Source: Bryobacteraceae bacterium (GTDB lineage Bacteria; Acidobacteriota; Terriglobia; Bryobacterales; Bryobacteraceae). From it: DNA of 64,000 nt. Below are positions 25,660-33,796 of this stretch, piece by piece. The notes under the pieces were generated by a model. It saw nothing but the letters and a program-made list of their open reading frames with translations, had not been told where the DNA came from and did no database searches. The stretch spans positions 1 through 64,000 of the forward strand of contig JAICJH010000013.1 of assembly GCA_025928545.1 (NCBI GenBank), read 5' to 3'. The translations under genes and the position numbers were made by a program. Numbering within the stretch: position 1 is the stretch's first letter; each line of letters opens with the position of its first letter.

Positions 25660-26577
25660 TCAGAGAATCTTCTTTCCGAGAGCAGATAAGATCAGTTCTA
25701 CCGCAAGTTCGGCGGTGCGATTGAACTGGTCGATGACTGGATTTACTTCGACTACCTCCATGGAGAGCATGCGGCCGGAATCGCAGATCATTTCCATGGC
25801 TAAGTGCGCTTCGCGGTAAGTGGCTCCGCCCCGAACCGGCGTGCCCACTCCGGGGGCATGTTCGGGGTCGACAAAATCGAGATCGAGGGACAGGTGGTAG
25901 CCAGCGGTATCGCGGTTCGCGATGGCAATTGCATCGCGCATGACATCGCGCATGCCGCGTTCATCGATATCGCGCATGGTAAAGGCGTGAACACCGATGT
26001 CTTTCAGTTGGCCCCGTTCGAGTTGGTCCACATCCCGGATTCCTACGAGAGCTACGTTCTTCGGATCGACTTTCGGGGTGAAGCCGAGGAGATTTACCAG
26101 TTCGGCGGGGCCGTGGCCTAAGCAGCAGGCCAAAGGCATGCCGTGAACGTTGCCGCTGGGGCTGGAATCGGGCGTGTTCATATCGGCGTGGGCATCAACC
26201 CAGAGCAGGCCCGTCTTTTCGTTTGCAGTCCGGAGGTGGTCCGCTATTCCCGCTACGGTGCCCACGGCTATGGAGTGATCGCCACCGAGGACAAGCGGGG
26301 TGTGCCCTCCAGCCAGCGAAGCCGACACCAGTTTTGCCAGCTTGTCGCAACATTCGGCGATGTGGGTTACGTATCTGGCGTTGTACGAGCCGGGATCGGT
26401 GAGGCTTTCGGCCTGGGCTACGGCCACGTTACCCAGATCGGTTACGGTGTAGCCCAATGCGGAAAGCTTGGCGCCGAGGCCCGCTACGCGTACGGCGCTT
26501 GGTCCCATGTCTACACCGCGGCGGCCCTGACCGAGATCGAGGGGAGCCCCGATGATGGCTATTCGCGATTGATGCAT
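25660..26577 (-). CDS. rocF: Arginase
   Basis: 305 aa. Binuclear manganese ureohydrolase converting arginine to ornithine and urea. It starts with 'IAIIGAPLDLGQGRRGVDMGP', the arginase rather than agmatinase pattern. Metal ligands are in 'LGGDHSIAVG', 'WVDAHADMNTP' and 'SLDLDFVDPE'. 'GLSYREA'-type substrate loop appears as 'GATYREAHLAMEMI'. Two nt separate it from the asnS stop and 3 nt from the ddl start, so it is tightly co-transcribed. No urease or ornithine genes are seen. Confidence 0.95.
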   Translation of the reverse strand: MHQSRIAIIGAPLDLGQGRRGVDMGPSAVRVAGLGAKLSALGYTVTDLGNVAVAQAESLTDPGSYNARYVTHIAECCDKLAKLVSASLAGGHTPLVLGGDHSIAVGTVAGIADHLRTANEKTGLLWVDAHADMNTPDSSPSGNVHGMPLACCLGHGPAELVNLLGFTPKVDPKNVALVGIRDVDQLERGQLKDIGVHAFTMRDIDERGMRDVMRDAIAIANRDTAGYHLSLDLDFVDPEHAPGVGTPVRGGATYREAHLAMEMICDSGRMLSMEVVEVNPVIDQFNRTAELAVELILSALGKKIL

Positions 26578-26579
26578 GA

Positions 26580-27902
26580 TTATGGGCGCAGGCGGTAGAG
26601 CATTCTGGGAAAAGCTATGGTTTCGCGGACATGCTCCAGGCCGCAGATCCAGGCGACACAGCGTTCAATGCCCATGCCGAAGCCTCCGTGCGGCACCGTG
26701 CCGTACTTGCGGAGATCGATGTACCAATTAAAGGCTTCGCGCGGCAGGCCGTGTTCGTCGATTCGCCTGAGAAGCAGTTCCGGATCGTGGATACGCTGTC
26801 CACCTCCGATGATTTCGCCGTAGCCTTCGGGCGCAAGGACGTCCACTCCCATGGCCACTTCGGGCCTTTCGGGATCGGGCTGCATGTAGAAAGCTTTGAT
26901 GGCCATCGGGAACCGATCGACCATGATGGGGCGGTCGAACTGCTGGGTCAGGATGGTTTCGTCGCCACCACCGAGATCGCCTCCCCACTGGATTTCGGAG
27001 CCGTGTTCCTGGAGGTTTTTCACCGCATCGTCATAACTGAGGCGCGGGAACGGGCCTTGTATCGCTTCCAGTTTCGTGACGTCACGCTCCAGAACCTTAA
27101 GTTCCTCGCGGCGGTTTTCGAGGACGCGGCCCACGATATAGAGGATCATCTCCTCGGCGACGCGCTTCACTTCTTCCAGATCGGCGAAGGCCATCTCCGG
27201 TTCCACCATCCAGAATTCGGTGAGGTGGCGGCGGGTTTTGGATTTCTCGGCGCGGAAGGTGGGGCCGAAGCAGTAGACTTTGCCGAAAGCCATGGCAGTA
27301 GCCTCGCTATAAAGCTGGCCAGACTGCGAGAGATAAGCTTTTTCGTCGTCGAAGTAGTTCACTTCGAAGAGGGTGGTGGTGCCTTCGCAGGCGGCCGGCG
27401 TGAAGATGGGCGTATCGACCAGAGTGAAGCCGTGGGAATCGAAATAGTTGCGGACCGCGCTGATAATTTCGTGGCGCACCCGAATGATGGCGTGCTGGCG
27501 CTGGGAGCGGAGCCAGAGATGGCGGTGGTCCATCAGGAAATCAACGCCGTGGTCTTTCGGGGTGATGGGGTAGGGGTCTGCCTCGGAAACCTTTTGCAGG
27601 ATGTCTGCGGATTCAACATCCATTTCATAGCCGCCGGGGGCGCGGGATTCGGCCCGAATGCGGCCGCGAATGATGAGGGAGGATTCCTGCGTCAGGTGCT
27701 TCAGGGTTTCGAACAGTTCTTCCGGGAGATTGCTTTTGACAGCCACGCACTGCATGAGGCCGGTGCCATCGCGCAGGATGGGGAACACGATTTTGCCGGA
27801 CTTGCGGATGTTGTAGAGCCAGCCGGGAATCTCGACCGTCTGATCTACATATTTGGATGCGTCGGCGATGGTAATGCGCCGGGGGGTGCCGGGGTTACTC
27901 AA
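26580..27902 (-). CDS. asnS: Asparaginyl-tRNA synthetase
   Basis: 440 aa, class II synthetase charging tRNA-Asn. OB-fold anticodon domain at about residues 8-120 ('[16 protein letters not shown]'). Class II motif 2 '[22 protein letters not shown]' and motif 3 '[15 protein letters not shown]', with '[16 protein letters not shown]', typical of AsnRS. The TTG start overlaps the upstream stop (TTGA). GGAGG lies 4 nt before it, and no ATG or GTG occurs before the OB fold, so this non-ATG start is well supported. Confidence 0.96.
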   Translation of the reverse strand: MSNPGTPRRITIADASKYVDQTVEIPGWLYNIRKSGKIVFPILRDGTGLMQCVAVKSNLPEELFETLKHLTQESSLIIRGRIRAESRAPGGYEMDVESADILQKVSEADPYPITPKDHGVDFLMDHRHLWLRSQRQHAIIRVRHEIISAVRNYFDSHGFTLVDTPIFTPAACEGTTTLFEVNYFDDEKAYLSQSGQLYSEATAMAFGKVYCFGPTFRAEKSKTRRHLTEFWMVEPEMAFADLEEVKRVAEEMILYIVGRVLENRREELKVLERDVTKLEAIQGPFPRLSYDDAVKNLQEHGSEIQWGGDLGGGDETILTQQFDRPIMVDRFPMAIKAFYMQPDPERPEVAMGVDVLAPEGYGEIIGGGQRIHDPELLLRRIDEHGLPREAFNWYIDLRKYGTVPHGGFGMGIERCVAWICGLEHVRETIAFPRMLYRLRP

Positions 27903-28726
27903 AGTGCCTCCAGATTGTCAAAGACTTTGACCACTTCGTCGAGCGGGTGTTCCATTTCGGGAACTTCGCGGAGTTCGAGAAGCAGCGGATACTGGCCTGG
28001 CCGGGATTTCAGCAGTTCCATGGTTCGCTTCCAGTCAATGGTTCCCCCTTTGGACTGAGGGAAAAGGTGCTGGTCGTCTGTGCCGTTGTTGTCGTGCAGG
28101 TGAAGCGAGCGGATGCGAGGCGCCATGATTTCGAATTCATGTTCCACTCCGGCGACGATGTGGGCATGACCGGCATCGAACACGAAGTTCATGTTGAGGT
28201 GGGTCATGTCGTTGAACTGGCGGAGGCGCTCGGCGGAGGCCAGCTCATTACGAATGTTTTCGAGCAGGATTTCGACGCCGCGCTGACGGGCGAAGACGTT
28301 GAGCTCGTCGAGCGAGGAAAAGGCGGCATCGACGGTGCGCTCGGAAAACTCCTGATCGTTGACGCCGAGGTGCTGAATGAGGTAACGGAAAGGCACGGTT
28401 TCGGCGACTTCGAGCGCGCGTTTTACTTCATCGACCCACTTGATGCGATCGGCCTTTTTGTGTTCGGTGATGTTGATATGAGTGTCGGGGCCAGACCTGC
28501 CCCAGTACTCGTCGGTGTACATGGGGGAGTGGAGGGAGTGGAGCTTGAGCTCAGAATCGCCAAACCAGGCGCCGAGGTCGGCGATCTGGGAGGAGTTGCG
28601 CCAGTCGAGATGCTGTTTGGCGCAGAAGAGTTCGATGGCGGAAATTCCGGCACGTTCGACCTTGCCCAGCCAGGAGGTGGTCAGCCGGTGATTGACGATG
28701 ACGTGGGAGGAGAGGGCGCGGTCCAT
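27899..28726 (-). CDS. TIM-barrel sugar-phosphate isomerase/epimerase-like protein
   Basis: 275 aa. AP-endonuclease-2/xylose-isomerase-like barrel: '[16 protein letters not shown]', '[10 protein letters not shown]', '[13 protein letters not shown]', '[10 protein letters not shown]', '[13 protein letters not shown]', '[14 protein letters not shown]'. The Glu, Asp, His and His residues at the strand ends fit a divalent-metal site. The substrate cannot be deduced. It is first in the operon with asnS, rocF and ddl. A TACAAT box lies at 28771-28776 on the minus strand, about 45 nt before the ATG. Confidence 0.8.
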   Translation of the reverse strand: MDRALSSHVIVNHRLTTSWLGKVERAGISAIELFCAKQHLDWRNSSQIADLGAWFGDSELKLHSLHSPMYTDEYWGRSGPDTHINITEHKKADRIKWVDEVKRALEVAETVPFRYLIQHLGVNDQEFSERTVDAAFSSLDELNVFARQRGVEILLENIRNELASAERLRQFNDMTHLNMNFVFDAGHAHIVAGVEHEFEIMAPRIRSLHLHDNNGTDDQHLFPQSKGGTIDWKRTMELLKSRPGQYPLLLELREVPEMEHPLDEVVKVFDNLEAL

Positions 28727-28942
28727 ATTGTTGGGTGTGGCGGGAAGCTGAAAGACGGCTCAGCTTGATTGTAAAGGATGGAGGCGGGCCAGTTGGGAAA
28801 GGCGGCGCGCCCGCGGCGGGTAAGAAATGAATTCGAAAAATCGAACCCGTTTGGTGCGGGGTAGCCGGAGAGTTGGGGCGACCGCTGGCCTGCCCGGCTC
28901 TGGATTGCGATTTTACAAAACGAACTCCGGATTATCCATTCG

Positions 28943-28967
28943 AAAAAACCGACCCATTTGGTCGGTT
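28943..28967 (-). terminator. Orphan intrinsic terminator on the minus strand
   Basis: Read on the minus strand, AACCGACC, a 5-nt loop, GGTCGGTT and further T residues form an 8-bp stem with a T6 tract. No annotated minus-strand gene ends here: the nearest gene on that strand starts 217 nt further on. A weaker related copy lies at 28835-28861. Confidence 0.6.
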
Positions 28968-29162
28968 CTGGTTGAATTCAGTTGGCAAAGAACATGGGTC
29001 GCCCGACGGAGTTGTCACGGCACTCGATTGGACAATAGCACTCGAGTCAAGGGAAACCGGATCCCGGAAGAGACGGAATTGGCTGACGATCTCGGATAAC
29101 GTCAGCTGTATCAAACAGATAGGGAGAGACTAGATTTCTGAAGAATCTTGTCACTCACATTT

Positions 29163-29196
29163 CCATCTAAATGTGATATAACTCACATTCAGATGG
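29163..29196. promoter_or_regulatory. CRP/FNR-like operator, 13-bp inverted repeat with TGTGA-N6-TCACA core
   Basis: TGTGA (29172-29176), N6, TCACA (29183-29187) match the E. coli CRP half-sites and spacing exactly. The palindrome extends to CCATCTAAATGTG (29163-29175) and CACATTCAGATGG (29184-29196), 12 of 13 positions paired. An extra CACATTT half-site lies at 29156-29162. The centre at 29179.5 is about 41.5 bp before the predicted start at 29221, as in class II activation. Confidence 0.7.
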
Positions 29197-29208
29197 TGGG
29201 CGAGCCTG

Positions 29209-29216
29209 TATATATA
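29209..29216 (+). promoter_or_regulatory. -10 region TATATATA of cytochrome c / PQQ dehydrogenase operon
   Basis: TATATATAAGG begins at 29209, giving a transcription start near 29221 and a leader of about 19 nt to the ATG at 29240. No good -35 is present, as expected for a CRP-dependent promoter. Confidence 0.5.
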
Positions 29217-29239
29217 AGGATTCGCCAAAGGTGATAAAC

Positions 29240-29818
29240 ATGGGTCGATACGGCAAACTGGCGCCGTTGGCGCTGTTTTTGAGTTGCCTGCCCGGCGTGG
29301 CGCAGCAACCGCCCGCGGCGGCGGGGGCGTCCGGTGGACGCGGCGGGGGGCGCGGATCGGTAATCGCCGAAATCAGCGGCGATCCGAAAGCCGGTCAGGC
29401 ATTTTTCAACGGAGCGGGCAAGTGCAACACCTGCCACTCTGTGACCGGCGACCTGCAAGGTGCCGGATCGCGCATGAATTCCACTGTGCTGCAGGGGCGG
29501 ATGGTTTATCCGCGCGGCAATGGAGGTTATCCGGCGGGCGGCGTCGTTGTGGCGCCACAGGGCGCAAAGCCGGAACGCCCGCGCAACGCGACCGTGACGC
29601 TGGCCGATGGCACGAAATACGCCGGCGACGTTCTCGCCATCTCCGATTTCATCATCACTTTGAAAGACAAGGATGGCGTTCGCCATACGTTCACGCGGGA
29701 TGGCGACGTTCCCAAGGTGGTGGTGACCGATCCGTTGCAGGCGCACATCGATATGCTGCCCAAGCTGACGGACAAGACTATGCACGATTTAACGGCCTAT
29801 CTGGTGACACTCAAATGA
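29240..29818 (+). CDS. Exported c-type cytochrome
   Basis: 192 aa. Signal peptide at about residues 1-21 (LALFLSCLPGVAQ). A Gly/Ala-rich linker follows. One heme c motif CNTCH lies in 'GQAFFNGAGKCNTCHSVTGDL'. The C-terminal half contains 'VTLADGTKYAGDVLAISDFIITLKDKDG', a small beta domain found in acidobacterial and planctomycete cytochromes. It probably takes electrons from the dehydrogenase encoded next, which lacks its own cytochrome domain. ATG 29240 has RBS AAAGGTG. It overlaps the next gene by ATGA. Confidence 0.88.
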   Translation: MGRYGKLAPLALFLSCLPGVAQQPPAAAGASGGRGGGRGSVIAEISGDPKAGQAFFNGAGKCNTCHSVTGDLQGAGSRMNSTVLQGRMVYPRGNGGYPAGGVVVAPQGAKPERPRNATVTLADGTKYAGDVLAISDFIITLKDKDGVRHTFTRDGDVPKVVVTDPLQAHIDMLPKLTDKTMHDLTAYLVTLK

Positions 29819-31479
29819 AAATCAGAATGAACAAAATCCTGTCGATACTTGCGGCCGCGGGTGTGGCCAGCATGGTTCTGGCGCAGGGGCCACTCAACCC
29901 CGCGCTGCTGACGAAGCCGGCGACGGACGCGTGGCCGACCTATCACGGCGATTACTCGGGCAGGCACTTCAGCACTCTCAAGCAAATCACCGCCGCGAAT
30001 GTTCATGGCCTTACGCTGGCCTGGATTTATCACACGCCGGGCACAAACGACGGCGCGATACTGGGCGGCGACATAGCGCCAGCTACGCCGGGCCGCGGAG
30101 GAGCGGCGACGGTTGCCGGACGCGGTCCGGTCATCAAGGCGATTCCGCTGATGGTGGATGGCATCCTTTATCTTTCGACGCCGGGACACGCATACGCGGT
30201 GGATGCGCGAACGGGCCAGCAGCTCTGGCACTATTACTGGCGCGGACCCGGCGTAATCGGGAACCGCGGCATGGGCATGTATGGCGGATGGCTGTACATG
30301 GAGACCGGCGATAACCGAATCGTGTCGCTGAATGCGGCAACGGGCCAGGAGCGTTGGCACAAAGATCTGGTGACAGACGGTGCGGGCGATTTTTCGACAA
30401 CAGCGCCAATCGCAATCCGCAATCACATTCTGGTGGGCGTGGGAGGAGACCGAGGGCCTGGACGCGGCTGGATTGAAGCACTGGATCCGGAAACGGGCGA
30501 CGTTCAGTGGAAGTGGACGACGACGCCCAGTGCGGGCGATCCGGCGCTGGCAACGTGGCCCAGCGCAGAGGCGGCAGAACACGGGTCGGGCGGAATCTGG
30601 CAACCGCCAACGTACGATCCGGAGCTGAACCTGCTCTATGTCCCGACAGGCCAGCCGACGCCGACGTACAACGGGCGCGGGCGGCCGGGGTCAAACCTTT
30701 ATACGGATTCCGTGGTGGCGCTGAATCCGGATACGGGGAAGATGGCCTGGTATTTTCAGTTTTCGCCTCACGATACGCATGATTGGGATGGGACGGAAGT
30801 GCCTGTTCTGATAGATGGAACGATCAATGGGCAACCCCGCAAGTTGCTGGCACAACCGAACCGCAACGGATATTACTTTTTGCTGGATCGCGCGACGGGC
30901 AAGAATCTGCTCACGAAGGCGATCTTTCCGGATGTGAACGCCTTCAAAGGAGTGGACAGCAATGGCGTGCTGATCCCCGATCCGGCGAAGGAACCGTCGC
31001 CGGATGGAACCCTGGTATTTCCGACTTCGGACGGGGTGGTGAATTATCCGGCGCCCTCCTTCAACCCGGACACGGGACTGCTCTACTACAACGCGACGAA
31101 CAACGCGAGCATTTTTTATGTGGCGCGGGATCCGAACGATCCGACGGGCTTTGGGCGAACGCAGGAGCACCATACGTGGTTCAACGAGAGTTCGATGCTG
31201 GCGATGGATTACCGGACGGGCGAAGTGAAGTGGCAGCATAAGTACGCGGGGATGGGGTGGATCGGCGGCTACGGCGGATCCATATCGACAGCGGGCGGAG
31301 TGCTGTTCAGCGGGGATCCGGCGGGAAACTTTATTGCATTCGACGCGAAGACGGGGAAGATTCTGTGGCACGCCGCCACTGGCGTGACTACGAATTCCCC
31401 GGAGACCTTTGCGCTTGACGGGAAACAATACGTGGTGGTGGGCGCGGGGGATAGTTTGTACGGGTTCTATCTTCAGTAA
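29815..31479 (+). CDS. PQQ-dependent quinoprotein dehydrogenase
   Basis: 554 aa. Signal peptide to about residue 22 (SMVLAQ). Eight-bladed propeller with repeated 'A.D..TG...W' tryptophan-docking motifs, for example 'YAVDARTGQQLWHYYW', 'VSLNAATGQERWHKD', 'VALNPDTGKMAWYFQFSPHDTHDWDGTEVPV', 'FIAFDAKTGKILWHA'. It oxidises an alcohol or sugar alcohol in the periplasm; the substrate is unknown. There is no C-terminal cytochrome domain, so the co-encoded cytochrome c is the likely acceptor. The true start is ATG 29815 (ATGA overlap); the frame extends artefactually upstream. The last 7 nt overlap the convergent MFS gene. Confidence 0.9.
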   Translation: MKIRMNKILSILAAAGVASMVLAQGPLNPALLTKPATDAWPTYHGDYSGRHFSTLKQITAANVHGLTLAWIYHTPGTNDGAILGGDIAPATPGRGGAATVAGRGPVIKAIPLMVDGILYLSTPGHAYAVDARTGQQLWHYYWRGPGVIGNRGMGMYGGWLYMETGDNRIVSLNAATGQERWHKDLVTDGAGDFSTTAPIAIRNHILVGVGGDRGPGRGWIEALDPETGDVQWKWTTTPSAGDPALATWPSAEAAEHGSGGIWQPPTYDPELNLLYVPTGQPTPTYNGRGRPGSNLYTDSVVALNPDTGKMAWYFQFSPHDTHDWDGTEVPVLIDGTINGQPRKLLAQPNRNGYYFLLDRATGKNLLTKAIFPDVNAFKGVDSNGVLIPDPAKEPSPDGTLVFPTSDGVVNYPAPSFNPDTGLLYYNATNNASIFYVARDPNDPTGFGRTQEHHTWFNESSMLAMDYRTGEVKWQHKYAGMGWIGGYGGSISTAGGVLFSGDPAGNFIAFDAKTGKILWHAATGVTTNSPETFALDGKQYVVVGAGDSLYGFYLQ

Positions 31480-32717
31480 GGAATTGGGTGGGGGTCACGG
31501 GCCGCGATGTCAGCGGCTCGGAGCGGCCCCATCAGACTCCACATGACCAGCGCGCAAACCAGAGGGACGAACGCGAAGCCGATAAACACCGGTGTGTAGG
31601 AATAGTGGTCTACGACCCAGCCGGTGATTAAGGTGAAAATCATTCCGCCAAAGCCGGACCCCATGCTGGCGAGGCCAAAGACCGACGCGACCGCACTCTG
31701 CGGAAACACGTCGCCGGGCATGGCCAGCATGTTGGCGACACATCCGGTGTAGCCGGCCATCGCGATCGACACAAACCCGATGGAAAGCCAGGCGCTGTTT
31801 ACCAGCACCGCGGGGATGGCCGACATCATGAGCACCGCGAAGAAAGTGACCGAACCTTTGCGGGCCAGCGTCACCGAAACATTGCGCCGGAGCAACCACG
31901 CGGACAGACCGCCGCCGGCGAAGTTTCCCACGCCTGCCACGACGAAGGGAATCCAGGCAAACTTGCCGATTTTCGCCATATCGAAATGCCGGGCATTTTT
32001 CAGGTATTCAGGAAACCAAAAAATATAGAAGTACCAAACCGGATCCATGAAGATCTTGGCGAGAAGGAAGGTCCAGACAAAGCGAACCCGGAGCATTTCC
32101 CAAACCGGCATTGCCATAACCGGAGCCGCGGCGACCATGGCCTCGCCCGAAGGCGCGGGGGTTCGATAGATCGGCCACCAGAACAGCAACCAGATAAAGC
32201 CCACGGCACCGACTCCGAGGAAAGCCGCGCGCCAGCCCATATTCAGCAAAATGAAGGCGACAATCGGCGGGGCCAGAATTGCGCCCACGGACGATCCGCT
32301 GTTGAAGATTCCGCAGGCCATGGCGCGCTCGCGTGTTGGGAACCATTCGGCGACCACTTTGACGCCGCCGGGCCAGTTGCCTGCTTCGCCCATACCGAGC
32401 AGAAAACGAAATGCGCCCAGACTCAAGGCGCCGCGCGCAAACGCGTGCAGCACGGCAGCCCCGCTCCACCATGCGATGCAGAGCGCGTAGCCGAGACGAG
32501 TTCCAAGCCTGTCGATCAGCGGCCCGGAGACGCCGTTCATGATCGTGTACGCGAGCAGGAAAGCGAAGACGACGCGAGAGTAATCCACATTGCTCATGTG
32601 GAATTGCTCGCGCAGCACCGGCGCAGCTACGGAAAGCGTTTGCCGGTCGAGATAGTTGATCACCGTCGCCCAGAACGCGAGGCTGATCATGAGCCAGCGT
32701 TTGGGCTGAGGCTGCAT
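31473..32717 (-). CDS. MFS transporter, ACS/hexuronate-type
   Basis: 414 aa with about 12 TM helices. 'INYLDRQTLSVAAPVLREQF' in TM1, 'GPLIDRLGTRLGYAL' in the loop after TM2, 'LLGMGEAGNWPGGVKVVAEWFPTRERAMACGIFNSGSSVGAILAPPI' are hallmarks of the anion:cation symporter family (ExuT/GarP-like), which imports sugar acids. ATG 32717 is supported by its position 5 nt after the NHL gene stop; the open frame upstream is a shadow. The stop overlaps the PQQ dehydrogenase stop region on the other strand. Uptake of sugar-acid products of periplasmic oxidation is a reasonable inference. Confidence 0.88.
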   Translation of the reverse strand: MQPQPKRWLMISLAFWATVINYLDRQTLSVAAPVLREQFHMSNVDYSRVVFAFLLAYTIMNGVSGPLIDRLGTRLGYALCIAWWSGAAVLHAFARGALSLGAFRFLLGMGEAGNWPGGVKVVAEWFPTRERAMACGIFNSGSSVGAILAPPIVAFILLNMGWRAAFLGVGAVGFIWLLFWWPIYRTPAPSGEAMVAAAPVMAMPVWEMLRVRFVWTFLLAKIFMDPVWYFYIFWFPEYLKNARHFDMAKIGKFAWIPFVVAGVGNFAGGGLSAWLLRRNVSVTLARKGSVTFFAVLMMSAIPAVLVNSAWLSIGFVSIAMAGYTGCVANMLAMPGDVFPQSAVASVFGLASMGSGFGGMIFTLITGWVVDHYSYTPVFIGFAFVPLVCALVMWSLMGPLRAADIAARDPHPIPY

Positions 32718-32722
32718 CCCTC

Positions 32723-33787
32723 TTATTTGGCGTTCAACGTGAGCTTCTGGAGGCGCCAGTTGCCAAGTTCGCCCACAAAGAGTTCGTTGCCGCCGCGGCA
32801 ATCGATCGCGTTGACCGTGCCAAATTCCTTCGGAAGTTTGCCGGCTTTGCCGAACTTGCCGAGCGCGGTTCCATCCAGTTCCAGCTTGTAGATCTCGCCG
32901 CCGGAATCTATATCGTTCACCGGATTTGAGTTCGACGCAAACAAATACTGATGCGCACCCGGAGAAATGCAGACTGCCTGTGGCGCACCTATATTGGCGA
33001 TCTGGCTTTTGTACATGCCGTCGCCATCGAAGACCTGAATCCGCTTGTTGCCCGGATCGGCCGCATATACGTTGCCCTTCGCGTCGACAGCGATCCCGGC
33101 CACGGTATTGAACTGCCCGGTCGCGGTTCCGCGCGAACCCCACGAGCGGATGAATTTGCCGTTCTTATCGAATTTCGCAATTCTCGCATTGCCGAGGCCA
33201 TCGGCTACATAGATGTTGCCGGCGGCATCCCATGCCACGTCCGTCGGACGGCTGAAGAGGTCGCTCTGCGCGCCGGCACCAGGCAATCCGCCGCCGCGCC
33301 CGGCGCCCGCTGCCGCATTTAACGGCGCCGCCGGAACGCGCTCGGCTTCCGCCTTGCGGCCCAGCAGGAGTTGCACGCGGCCATTTGGATCGAACTTGAT
33401 CACCATGGTCGACATCTGGTCGACCACCCAGATGTTGTCCTGCGGGTCGACGCGGACCTGCTGCGCCACCATGAAGCCGTAGGAATCCTGTCCGATTTCG
33501 CGGACAAATGTTCCCAGCTTGTTGAATTCGAACAGCCGCGACCCGCCGTGGGCGAATGGCCGAGCCGTCCCGATCGTGATGGTGGGATGACCTGTGCGCG
33601 TGTAGACGAAGACGTTGCCTTTGGAATCGGTGGCAACGCCAGCAGCCTCTCCGAGCGAAATATTGAGCGGGAATTTCACTGGCTCAGCGTTCGAGGTGAA
33701 GGAGATCTCGGGAACGGAACTCTGCGCCACCATCAGGGCGCCGGCAAGAAAAGAAGCAGTGAGAACAGCTTTTGTGATGTGTCTCAT
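32723..33787 (-). CDS. Exported NHL-repeat six-bladed beta-propeller protein (copy 1)
   Basis: 354 aa. Signal peptide at about residues 1-21 (LTASFLAGALMVAQ). NHL/6-bladed propeller repeats: 'GVATDSKGNVFVYTRTGHP', 'VRVDPQDNIWVVDQMS', 'DVAWDAAGNIYVADGLGNARIAKFDKNGKFIRSWGS', 'GIAVDAKGNVYAADPGNKRIQVFDGDG'. An inserted Gly/Ala-rich loop lies at about residues 160-175. It probably binds protein or carbohydrate in the periplasm; some relatives have lyase-like activity. It is a paralog of the neighbouring gene with identical length and blade order, suggesting a tandem duplication. Confidence 0.85.
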   Translation of the reverse strand: MRHITKAVLTASFLAGALMVAQSSVPEISFTSNAEPVKFPLNISLGEAAGVATDSKGNVFVYTRTGHPTITIGTARPFAHGGSRLFEFNKLGTFVREIGQDSYGFMVAQQVRVDPQDNIWVVDQMSTMVIKFDPNGRVQLLLGRKAEAERVPAAPLNAAAGAGRGGGLPGAGAQSDLFSRPTDVAWDAAGNIYVADGLGNARIAKFDKNGKFIRSWGSRGTATGQFNTVAGIAVDAKGNVYAADPGNKRIQVFDGDGMYKSQIANIGAPQAVCISPGAHQYLFASNSNPVNDIDSGGEIYKLELDGTALGKFGKAGKLPKEFGTVNAIDCRGGNELFVGELGNWRLQKLTLNAK

Positions 33788-33796
33788 GAGGGTCTC

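Larger units (their letters stand above)
28727..29239. other. Gene-free regulatory stretch between divergent operons
   Basis: 513 bases with no convincing protein frame; the open frames here lack family features and overlap regulatory palindromes. The region holds two related sequences at 28831-28861 and 28938-28968 (each ATTCGAAAAA followed by a GGT/CGG hairpin). It also holds a hairpin GCTGACG/CGTCAGC at 29082-29106, a direct repeat CACTCGA at 29021 and 29039, and the CRP-like operator with -10 box before the cytochrome gene. A minus-strand small RNA ending at 28943 is possible. Confidence 0.5.

Noticed and set aside
26631..28058. 475-codon plus-strand frame over asnS and the isomerase gene
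   Set aside because: Antisense to clearly coding AsnRS; composition is a codon-bias shadow with no domain.
28827..29133. Two overlapping plus-strand frames of 86-90 codons in the intergenic region
   Set aside because: No RBS, no family features, and they run through terminator-like hairpins; better explained as regulatory sequence.
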